A stretch of DNA of 9,265 nt from an uncultured bacterium (GTDB lineage: Bacteria > Cloacimonadota > Cloacimonadia > Cloacimonadales > Cloacimonadaceae), in NCBI GenBank assembly GCA_937960795.1, contig CALGPA010000129.1:1-9265 (forward strand), read 5' to 3'. The notes below the pieces were generated by a model that made no database searches, had not been told where the DNA came from, and worked only from the letters and a program-made list of their open reading frames with translations. A program made the position numbers and the translations under genes. Below, in pieces: positions 1 to 7,300 of the stretch (position 1 is the first letter of the stretch; each line of letters opens with the position of its first letter).

Positions 1-53
1 ACTGGTTTTGGGTTGGTAGTAATAAGGCAGATACGTGCGCAGCGACACCCTAA

Positions 54-81
54 TTGTAGATCGTAAATCGTAGATTGTACA
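54..81. repeat. Four-copy 7-bp tandem repeat (consensus TYGTARA)
   Basis: Four consecutive heptamers can be read: TTGTAGA, TCGTAAA, TCGTAGA and TTGTACA. The array lies in non-coding DNA. Its unit is one base different from the reverse complement of the unit in the array at 113-161 (TCGTAGA versus TCGTAGT). Function is unknown. Confidence 0.75.
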
Positions 82-112
82 TTCAATTTGCCGCGAAATG
101 GCCGCTAACTGC

Positions 113-161
113 GAGCTAAGAACTACGAACTAAGAACTACGAACTACGAACTAAGAACTCT
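113..161. repeat. Seven-copy 7-bp tandem repeat (GAACTAM)
   Basis: Seven uninterrupted heptamers are visible: GAGCTAA, GAACTAC, GAACTAA, GAACTAC, GAACTAC, GAACTAA and a degenerate GAACTCT. The units vary mainly at the last base (A or C). Read on the other strand, the unit is TCGTAGT/TCTTAGT, so this array is an inverted relative of the one at 54-81. No reading frame crosses it. Confidence 0.85.
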
Positions 162-174
162 AAGTCCTTATTTT

Positions 175-230
175 CTCACCGCTTGCACGCTCGACCGGTG
201 AGCAAGGGGTGAGCAAGGGGTGAGCGAGAC
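175..230. repeat. 11-bp direct repeat with an upstream inverted copy
   Basis: GTGAGCAAGGG occurs twice in tandem (198-208 and 209-219), followed by a degenerate third copy beginning GTGAGCGAG at 220. Bases 175-186 (CTCACCGCTTGC) are the reverse complement of 202-213 with a single mismatch, so a stem of about 12 bp with a 15-base loop can form. It is not followed by a T-run and does not look like a standard terminator. Confidence 0.7.
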
Positions 231-357
231 CTATTTTACAGGCATTTACGTTACCGAAACCCATATGCACAGCATCTGCTGACTCAATTCTTACGTGTAA
301 TCATAGCCAATCGAGCTGAACCCATGTGAGTAAAGCCGGGCTTTTCTATAGAATTTG
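231..357. other. Non-coding stretch downstream of the minus-strand lipoprotein gene
   Basis: No credible gene was found between the repeats and the lipoprotein stop codon. The only structure seen is a short hairpin at 332-344 (AAAGC/GCTTT around a 3-base loop), 14 bases beyond the stop codon. It could be a weak terminator for the minus-strand gene, but no good U-tract follows on that strand. A gene entering from beyond position 1 cannot be excluded for the first 50 bases. Confidence 0.4.
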
Positions 358-1083
358 CTAAAATTGCAATCCGATGGCCATCCCGCTATTCGGGCTTAGT
401 GTCACGTCCATTTCATGGTTTGTTAGGGCTTCGATTCCTATCTCAAAGATGGCATAGATTGGAGATATCTTAAGGCGAAGATTCCCGCAAAGCCCACCAT
501 GTACGATAGTCTTTGTCTCAAAATCCTTGTTGAATACATTCTGGTCATATATGGAGGCATTTATTCGAGCTGATGCTGTCGCTGTAAAGTATCTGCTCAT
601 CTCACTGGATGCCAAGTAGGAAAATTCACCCCCCAAGGATGAATATCGATTAACATAGTTCTCGCCATTTGCCATATGATTTGACTTCCCTACCATGAAG
701 GTGATGGTCGGCAAAAAGGCGTGATACACATTGTCACTGTGATGGATTAGGGATTTGATGCCGATTTTGCCGCCTCTGCAAAGTCCAGTTTCATAGTATC
801 TCGCATGAATGTCTAGACGTTCGTTGATTGCCAGTCCCAAGCGATATCCTGAGAGTAATGAAGCGCTCAAATCGTTGCTATAGAAATCATCATGCTCTTG
901 GACATAGGTAAGTTCCTCGTCAGTAAGAAAGAATCCTGAGCTATAGTTCGGGGCGACATTGAGATACACATCTGCTTTAACGCGGTCGGGATACATTGGT
1001 TTGGCAGTATCAAGAGTGCTGATATCCATCACGGCGCAGCCCGCCAGACATATGAATATGACAAACAAGAGCATTAATTTCAT
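358..1083 (-). CDS. Hypothetical lipoprotein, possibly outer-membrane associated (241 aa)
   Basis: The protein starts with a short basic N-terminus, a hydrophobic stretch and the lipobox LAGC (residues 13-16). Signal peptidase II should therefore cleave before Cys16 and leave a lipid-anchored envelope protein. The remaining 225 residues contain many alternating polar/hydrophobic stretches, no other membrane helix, and a terminal Phe (GMAIGLQF). That pattern resembles small outer-membrane barrel-like proteins, but a lipidated N-terminus makes a simple barrel uncertain. I recognise no catalytic motif or named family. The start is well supported: AAAGGAG (1091-1097) lies 7 bases upstream of the ATG. 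It is transcribed away from the tRNA cluster and is a single gene here. The Shine-Dalgarno sequence is held in a hairpin loop, which could modulate translation. Confidence 0.75.
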   Translation of the reverse strand: MKLMLLFVIFICLAGCAVMDISTLDTAKPMYPDRVKADVYLNVAPNYSSGFFLTDEELTYVQEHDDFYSNDLSASLLSGYRLGLAINERLDIHARYYETGLCRGGKIGIKSLIHHSDNVYHAFLPTITFMVGKSNHMANGENYVNRYSSLGGEFSYLASSEMSRYFTATASARINASIYDQNVFNKDFETKTIVHGGLCGNLRLKISPIYAIFEIGIEALTNHEMDVTLSPNSGMAIGLQF

Positions 1084-1101
1084 TTACAAACTCCTTTGTA
1101 A
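1084..1101 (-). promoter_or_regulatory. Hairpin presenting the ribosome binding site in its loop
   Basis: On the minus strand TTACAAA and TTTGTAA form a perfect 7-bp stem (1095-1101 with 1084-1090). The four loop bases are exactly GGAG, the Shine-Dalgarno core. The downstream arm abuts the ATG of the lipoprotein gene at 1083. The structure is read directly from sequence; any regulatory effect is inference. Confidence 0.6.
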
Positions 1102-1227
1102 TTGCTATTTCTGTAAGTCACCGCAAGTCGTCAAGACAATTTGGACTCAAGTCCGCAGAATTGCAAGTGCCGGGATGGCGCTAAACGGTTTTAATTTGGC
1201 GTACTATGTCCGTTTCACAAAAAAAGA

Positions 1228-1255
1228 TTGACAAAAATGCATGGCTAATATTTTG
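1228..1255 (+). promoter_or_regulatory. Candidate promoter of the tRNA-Pro/tRNA-Val transcript
   Basis: A perfect TTGACA (1228-1233) lies 37 bases before tRNA-Pro. Downstream is the AT-rich stretch TAATATTTTG (1246-1255). TATTTT (1249-1254) gives a 15-base spacer. Alternatively the terminal TTTG would fit the TTG...TAnnTTTG layout of Bacteroidota housekeeping promoters imperfectly. The -35 position is convincing, the exact -10 is not. The rRNA leader has a similar TTGACAAAAA element. Confidence 0.5.
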
Positions 1256-1269
1256 TGATCAAACTGCTG

Positions 1270-1347
<78 letters not shown>

Positions 1348-1368
1348 GCGCTTAAGCCGATATACAGT

Positions 1369-1444
1369 GGGCGTTTAGCTCAGTTGGGAGAGCGCTTGCC
1401 TTACAAGCAAGATGTCAGCGGTTCAAGTCCGTTAACGCCCACCA
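1369..1444 (+). tRNA. tRNA-Val (anticodon UAC)
   Basis: The acceptor arms GGGCGTT and AACGCCC pair perfectly, and CCA is encoded. The anticodon stem CTTGC/GCAAG encloses CTTACAA, giving anticodon TAC. The T arm contains GTTCAAGTC. The tRNA ends 28 bases before the start codon of the epimerase gene with no terminator hairpin between them, so the tRNAs and the protein genes may share a transcript. Confidence 0.96.
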
Positions 1445-1472
1445 CTTCTTTTTTGGAAGACATAGGAGACCG

Positions 1473-2432
1473 ATGAAAATAGCTATCACAGGCGCCAACG
1501 GTTTCGTAGGAAGCACCCTCATTCGCAGCTTGCAATCCCAGGATTTTGAGCCGGTAGCATTGCTGCGCCGAGCCGTCGATATACCCGACACTGAAGTCCG
1601 CGTAATTGATTTTTCCAAGCAAGCCGAGATAATCACAGCTCTATCCGACATTGATGTCCTAATCCACAATGCAGGAATGACCAAAGCACTTTCCGCCAAG
1701 GATATGCTTTCTGCAAATGTAGGGCTTACGCGGCAATTGATTGAGGCTGTCAATCATCTTAAGCAGGATATCCGTTTCTTCTACATCAGTTCCCAAGCAG
1801 CTTCCGGTCCTTCCGGAAAAGATCTGCCAAAATCCGAAGCAGACTCTCTTCATCCCCTAACCACCTATGGTAAGAGCAAGGCTATAGCCGAGCGCATCAT
1901 TCGTCGAGATTGCCGCAAAGACTATTGCATCATCCGCCCATCCAGCGTATATGGTCCCGGCGACAGGGACTTTTTGGAGCTGTTTAAGCTTTGCTATCGT
2001 GGATTCAGCCTCCATATCGGGAAATCACATCGCCCATTGAACATGATCTATAGCGAAGAATTGGCAGATTTTATCACTACTGCGATTATAAATCCTAAGA
2101 GCAAAAATGAGATATTTTTTGCTACAGACACATATGTTTATAGTCATCATGAGATCGTTAAGGCGATATCCGAAGCCATGGGCAAGAAGAATCTCGCCAT
2201 CACCATCCCCGAGACAATTGCAAAGGGCATCTTTAGCATCAGCGATTTTTGGGCACGGATCACCCGACGTCCAAGCATCCTGAACCTGGAAAAATTCAAA
2301 GAAATCACAGCCGATGCCTGGACGGCTGATCCATCCAAGGCCAAAGAGCTTTTGGGATGGCAACCGGAGTCAAAGCTCAAACAGCAAATGAGGGAGACCT
2401 TTCAATGGTACAAAGAAAATCACTGGCTCTGA
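1473..2432 (+). CDS. NAD(P)-dependent epimerase/dehydratase, extended SDR family (319 aa)
   Basis: This is a cytoplasmic Rossmann-fold oxidoreductase of the extended short-chain dehydrogenase/reductase type, the group of nucleotide-sugar epimerases and dehydratases. The N-terminal dinucleotide-binding motif is TGANGFVG (residues 6-13), followed by HNAG at 65-68 and the SS pair at 106-107. The catalytic YxxxK is YGKSK (Tyr132, Lys136), and the RPSSVYGPGD segment lies at 155-164. The C-terminal half, which sets the substrate, shows ADPSKAKELLGW (285-296), a common closing motif in such enzymes. Length is normal for the family. The substrate cannot be named from sequence; a nucleotide sugar is the usual choice. 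AGGAG at 1464-1468 sits 4 bases before the ATG. The gene overlaps the next one by 28 bases, suggesting coupled translation. Confidence 0.88.
   Translation: MKIAITGANGFVGSTLIRSLQSQDFEPVALLRRAVDIPDTEVRVIDFSKQAEIITALSDIDVLIHNAGMTKALSAKDMLSANVGLTRQLIEAVNHLKQDIRFFYISSQAASGPSGKDLPKSEADSLHPLTTYGKSKAIAERIIRRDCRKDYCIIRPSSVYGPGDRDFLELFKLCYRGFSLHIGKSHRPLNMIYSEELADFITTAIINPKSKNEIFFATDTYVYSHHEIVKAISEAMGKKNLAITIPETIAKGIFSISDFWARITRRPSILNLEKFKEITADAWTADPSKAKELLGWQPESKLKQQMRETFQWYKENHWL
2391..2396 (+). promoter_or_regulatory. Ribosome binding site that fixes the barrel gene start
   Basis: AGGGAG lies 8 bases before the ATG at 2405, inside the end of the epimerase gene. An in-frame ATG at 2357 is possible but would put a polar 16-residue extension before the signal peptide, so 2405 is preferred. 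Confidence 0.7.
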
Positions 2433-4162
2433 TCTACCTGCTTCTTAGCTTGGCTTTGTTAAGCGCTGTGGAGCCTGAAGTGACAGATAGCCAAGCATCA
2501 GATCTGATGGAGCTTATTGATATGCCCGCCTCAGCGGAATCAGACACATTGACTCTCCCGACCGAAGACAGCTTTCTCTCTGAGAAAGATATCATTGAGG
2601 AATTAGATCTGCAGGATCTTATCGATCGCATCGATCGCTATCGCCAAGAGACATATCCAAACTCCAGATATTTTGAGCCTATCTCGACACCATCGTCTGC
2701 CACGAGCTATCGTCTTGGATTTGATTTTGCCGGTCTGCAAAATGAGCCAAGGGATCTGATGAGCTCCGGATTTGCAATCCCGGGCACCTTTTTTCAAAGC
2801 TGGATCTACCAAGGCTACTTTTCACAGTTTCACACACTGCACCACGATGCATGGGGCATGGATGCGAACCCCGAAATCTATGACTACCCTGTGAGCTTAT
2901 CGCGACTGGAAGGATCTTTGGGGGATTATGACAGCCGCTATGCTCTAGCCGGTTTTGCCAAGGCTGATCTCTTTGGAATCTCGGGCAGCAGCATGAGATT
3001 TGATTACACCCTTTTTAATGGATATTGGGTGGACTCTCCCAATAGCGGCAACTCCATCAAGCAGTTTCTCAGCTATCGATATCAAGATTTCCTTTTTAGT
3101 CTGGACATGGCTTCATATCACAAGGATGGTGGGAGTTATGAGCTCAAGCCGGCATACTGGCATCTGGGGAATTTCCGCTATGAGCACGATGTTACTCAGT
3201 TGATCGCAAAAGTCGAGCACAAACTGCTGAGTCTCAGCGTGGCATCAATGAAAGATGAGATGTCTTTCCCGGCACAAAACCGGAGCTGGAAGAGCAAGTC
3301 CTTGCATCTGGCAGCTCATCGGGTTCTCAGTATCCCCGGCGGGAATGCGAGGCTGCGCTATGAATATCGCGATCTTGATCGAGATTATGAACCTGCTCGA
3401 GGATACAACTTTGCGGATTTTAAGGAAGAGCTCTCTTTGAGCATTGCGCACAAGAGTGTGCTTGGTATCAAAGCGGATGCTCGGATCAAGGATTGGGATT
3501 TCTGGCAGACAAAGCTGGATCTCTACAGGGATCTGGGCATTTGGCGTCTGGGATTGGAGAGTGCCCTCACAAAAGGCTACACTCGGCTCAATATTGCTCA
3601 CTCACCCACAGACGGGAGCATGATCCCTGTGGCAGATTTGTATATACCACAAGAGCATGGCCTATATGGGATGGTGAGCCTGGGAGATTTAAGGATCAAG
3701 GCCTCACTAGCCCAAAAAGAAGAAAAACAGTATAGCTCAGTATCAGAAGTTTCCAAGAAACTCATGCTTGTTCGGCTCGGGGGAAGATATGAGGCTAGGT
3801 GGAATGATTGGCAGTTAAGGGTTGATACCGGCTGGCGCTATCAAGAATACGATCCCGCCCTGATGGCTGCTCCTGAATATAGCTTCAGCTCTGAGCATAG
3901 ACTATTCCGCAATCTCAGCCATGACAACCGATTGGAACTTGGTTTTGCCATCAGCGGACATACGGATTACTATCTGCCCAATGCGGTGAATCCATATCTG
4001 ATCGAGGCCTCAACCATCCTGGATGCATGGGCTGCTGTGAGAATCAGCAAACTCTTTGACTTCTCAGTGACGGGGAAAAACATCATGTCCACCAGTATAT
4101 ATGGACTGTATCCCATCCCGCTTTCTGTCCACGCCAATCTCAGGTGGTTTTTTATCAACTGA
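2405..4162 (+). CDS. Outer-membrane beta-barrel protein, TonB-receptor-like C-terminus (585 aa)
   Basis: From the ATG at 2405 the protein opens with MVQRK and a leucine-rich hydrophobic stretch ending LLSA (about residue 21), a standard Sec signal peptide. An acidic linker with many Asp/Glu follows (about 22-85). The rest has the short alternating hydrophobic/aromatic strands and polar loops of a transmembrane beta-barrel. The C-terminus contains FSVTGKNIMS and YGLYPIPLSVHANLRWFF, which resembles the last strands of TonB-dependent receptors (a late GxN element, then YP-P, then the final strand). No plug-domain motif or TonB box was seen and the protein is short for a full receptor, so a plug-less barrel or porin-like protein is likely. 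Cargo is unknown. It is probably co-expressed with the overlapping epimerase gene. No clear terminator follows. Confidence 0.75.
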   Translation: MVQRKSLALIYLLLSLALLSAVEPEVTDSQASDLMELIDMPASAESDTLTLPTEDSFLSEKDIIEELDLQDLIDRIDRYRQETYPNSRYFEPISTPSSATSYRLGFDFAGLQNEPRDLMSSGFAIPGTFFQSWIYQGYFSQFHTLHHDAWGMDANPEIYDYPVSLSRLEGSLGDYDSRYALAGFAKADLFGISGSSMRFDYTLFNGYWVDSPNSGNSIKQFLSYRYQDFLFSLDMASYHKDGGSYELKPAYWHLGNFRYEHDVTQLIAKVEHKLLSLSVASMKDEMSFPAQNRSWKSKSLHLAAHRVLSIPGGNARLRYEYRDLDRDYEPARGYNFADFKEELSLSIAHKSVLGIKADARIKDWDFWQTKLDLYRDLGIWRLGLESALTKGYTRLNIAHSPTDGSMIPVADLYIPQEHGLYGMVSLGDLRIKASLAQKEEKQYSSVSEVSKKLMLVRLGGRYEARWNDWQLRVDTGWRYQEYDPALMAAPEYSFSSEHRLFRNLSHDNRLELGFAISGHTDYYLPNAVNPYLIEASTILDAWAAVRISKLFDFSVTGKNIMSTSIYGLYPIPLSVHANLRWFFIN

Positions 4163-4222
4163 TAGTCTTGGATTTATTCTCGCCTGCTGATATCTTCCTT
4201 CAATATTCTGAAGAACAGCATC

Positions 4223-4252
4223 TTAACAGATCTATGTAATATCTGATATGCT
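4223..4252 (+). promoter_or_regulatory. Candidate sigma-70-like promoter of the C25 gene
   Basis: TTAACA (4223-4228) is followed after 18 bases by TATGCT (4247-4252). A TG one base upstream of the -10 (4244-4245) gives an extended -10 layout. It lies about 75 bases before the start codon in the 164-base gap after the barrel gene. Other assignments are possible in this AT-rich gap. Confidence 0.4.
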
Positions 4253-4316
4253 AGTGACTCTTTCATTGGCGCTTCTTTGGGAACAGTTCTTGCATATCTT
4301 TAATCTACCATTTAAT

Positions 4317-4322
4317 GGGAGG
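4317..4322 (+). promoter_or_regulatory. Ribosome binding site that fixes the C25 gene start
   Basis: GGGAGG lies 4 bases before the ATG at 4327. The in-frame ATG at 4315 overlaps this motif and would add MGGP before the signal peptide, so the real start is taken as 4327. Confidence 0.75.
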
Positions 4323-4326
4323 ACCA

Positions 4327-7300
4327 ATGAGAAATATCATACTGATCATCAGTCTAATGTGCATAAGCCTTTTGAGCGCGGCCACTTTGGAGCGCTTTCA
4401 AGACACCGGAATCGGGGTAAATGCCCGATTTGAAAATCTACGCAGCAGTCCCTTTGAGCGTTCAGAAATCTCTATCGATGAGGGAGAAGACCAATTCCCC
4501 GATACTCCGATGATTTCTCGCACTCTGGCATTGCCTTTTGAGACCGCTGAGTTATCCATAAATCAGATGACCTGGCGTGTTTTTAACAAAGATGGAGAAT
4601 ATCTCAATACACGCGCTGAAGTCAATGAATCCGCGCTGGATCTTTCTTTGCCATTTACATTTAGAGAGATGCAGGGATATACGATTCGCATTAATACTCA
4701 GATCGAAAATGAGACAGAGATCCTCACTTTGGACAATCTGGATTTTAATCTGCAAGGTAGTGGCAGCATCGAGCTTCCACAGAGCTTGTCACCAGCGTTT
4801 GTAGATGCCTATAAGGTCTTGGCAGACAATTGGGAGACCAGCTATCTGCGCAATCTTCCTGTGCATCGCCCCAAAATGCTGATCATTAGCCATGCCAATC
4901 TGGCGAGTTTCCAGACAGACTTTATCAAATGGAAACGTCAATTGGGATTTGATGTGTTTGTGATCAATCGAGTGGACGCCGGCTCCAGCATTGGCGAGAT
5001 CCGCGAAACCATTCGTCAGCACTATTTGGAACATCGGAGTGATTACCTCTTGCTGATGGGTGACACCGTCGGAAACTTTAGTATCCCCACAAACTTCTAT
5101 CCATCCCCGGAATACAATGAAAACGATGCTGACGACCAGTATTACACCCTCTTGGAAGGTGACGATTACTTCCCTGAAATGCTCGTTGGACGTTTTTCGT
5201 TCAATGATATCATGGAGCTCATCATCATGCTGGAAAAGACGGTTCGCTATGAGCGTGAACCCTTTATGACTGACACTTCGTGGATGAAACGCGGTTTGGC
5301 CATCGCCGGAAACTATGCTGAAGGAAACCTAAGGCCGACTACTCCGGTTTGGATGAGCCGTTGGTTCCGCGATCGTCTTTTGGACTTTGGCTATGCTCAA
5401 GTGGACACCGTGTTTTTCCCGCCAAGCTACCCCGGCACATCCGCCATCACCCAAAGCATCAACCAAGGCGTGCAGATCATCAGTTATCGTGGTTGGGGAG
5501 ACGCAAATGGATGGCATTATCCAAGCTTCCATATCCCGGATCTGGCAAACATTTATAATGGGCAAAGAATGCCCATCGTCTATAGCTTTGTGTGCAACAC
5601 CGGAGACTTTGCAAATTCGGTCAATCCATCCTTTGGTGAAGCATGGATGCGCATGGGCACCACTGCCAGTCTCGGCGGCGCTGTGGCATTTGTCGGGCCC
5701 AGCGATCTGCATACCAAGACGCGCCTAAACAACGCCATCTCCAGCGGCACCTATCGTTCCATTCTGGACTACAACGTGCGCGGTTTTGGAACATCCGTCC
5801 TCATGGGAAAGATGGAGCTCTATCAGAACTTCCCCAATGATCAAGGCGCGGGAGAATATGTCCCCTTCTATTTCCACGTCTACAACCTGCTCTCCGATCC
5901 TTCCATGAATATGTGGATCCTCGAGCCGGGAGTGATCAATGAAAACATCGTTGTGGGTGGGCTCAGCTTCGCTCAGTCTGACTCTCATATACGCATCAAT
6001 GCTCCGCATCTGAATGATGCGATCGTTTCCGGCACCAAAGACGGAGAAAACTTCACATACACCAGAGTGGTGGATGGCGAAGCTATCCTAAACATTGATC
6101 CCAATCAGGAAGGGGATCTGCTGCTTACGGTTTCCAAAGAAAACTGGGTGCCGCTCGTCAGAACTCTGACGGTGGATGGCGATCCCGGAATCGGAGTTAG
6201 CGAAAATACCGGTGCTGATGCGCAAATCAATGCCAATGAAAGCCTTGATATCGCCATCACAGTCAAAAACTACTCTGATGCCGCTCTCAGCGGAGTTACC
6301 GGAGATATCGAAGCATATGAGAATCTCACTATTACAAACGATAGCCCCGATAGCTTTGATCTCGCTCCAGGTGAGACTCATACGCTATATTTCAATATCG
6401 CGGCAAACCACAATATCCACCCCGGCGACGTTCTGAATCTGAATTTTGTGACTCAGAACCCCGCAGGAACCCATATGTTTCAGATTGCAGGCGGCGGAGC
6501 CATGCTCCAAGTCTATGATCACAGTGGAGACTTGCCGCTTGGGCAGACATCCACAGTCACTTTTACAGCCACAAACAGCGGCACAGCTCCGCTTTCAACA
6601 GCTCACGTGATGGTTTCCACTCTCACAGAAGCTGCCACTGCCACCGCTAGCCCGATTAATCTCGGTGAGATCCTTCCGGGAGAGGTCTTTGACTTTGACG
6701 TCAGCATCTCTCTGATGCCGGATGTATGGGATGGCAGAGAGATTGGCCTGCGCTTTGTCTTTGGTGATGACACCGGCTATGAATGGATGTCATTCTACTC
6801 AGTGACCGCTGGCTTCCCAAGCACAAATGACCCCACCGGACCTTGTGAATATGGCTATTTTGCCTATGATGACACCGATGTGGACTATGCCATGGCGCCT
6901 AGCTATGAGTGGTTTGAGCTGGATCCGGAATTTGACGGACCCGGTAATCTCTGGCTGGAAATGGATGATGGCGTCTTGGAACTAGATCTGCCCTTCACGT
7001 TCAGATTCTATGGACAAGATTATGATAGCATGACCATTTCTTCAAACGGATGGATATCATTTATCCATACGGACGAAAGCTATTTCAACAACCACTTCAT
7101 CCCGGCAGCTTTGGGACCCCAAGCACTGATCGCGGGATATTGGGATGATCTCAAAGGAAAGAAGATCGGCACCACCCCCGGTGGAGACGACATCTTCGCC
7201 GATATGCGCATCCTCTATTATTACGATGAGAATAACCATCGCTATATCGTCCAATATAACGAAGCCTACAACCAGTATACCATCCAAGCCGGCGACGACG

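Noticed and set aside
1147..1155. TCAAGTCCG also occurs in the T arm of tRNA-Val (1423-1431); considered as an attachment-site or tRNA remnant
   Set aside because: Only nine bases match, with no flanking tRNA structure and no integrase or mobile genes nearby. Chance similarity is adequate.
1137..1163. Nested inverted repeats CAATT/AATTG and GGACT/AGTCC between the lipoprotein gene and the tRNAs
   Set aside because: The stems are only 5 bp, the inner loop has two bases and no T-run follows, so neither a terminator nor an operator can be supported.
959..1231. Plus-strand frame of 90 codons running from the lipoprotein gene towards the tRNAs
   Set aside because: Half of it is antisense to the lipoprotein gene and the rest crosses the promoter region; the composition is not protein-like.
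1401..1753. Minus-strand frames crossing tRNA-Val and the start of the epimerase gene
   Set aside because: They overlap a certain tRNA and a certain coding region on the other strand and show no start signal of their own.
4195..4255. Short stems (CTTCA/TGAAG, CAGAT/ATCTG) after the barrel gene as a terminator
   Set aside because: They are 5 bp, AT-rich and lack a following T-run. They are too weak to call.
5329..5728. Antisense and alternative-frame open frames of 113-127 codons inside the C25 core
   Set aside because: They lie wholly inside a well-supported gene with clear family motifs, and no ribosome binding site or protein pattern supports them.
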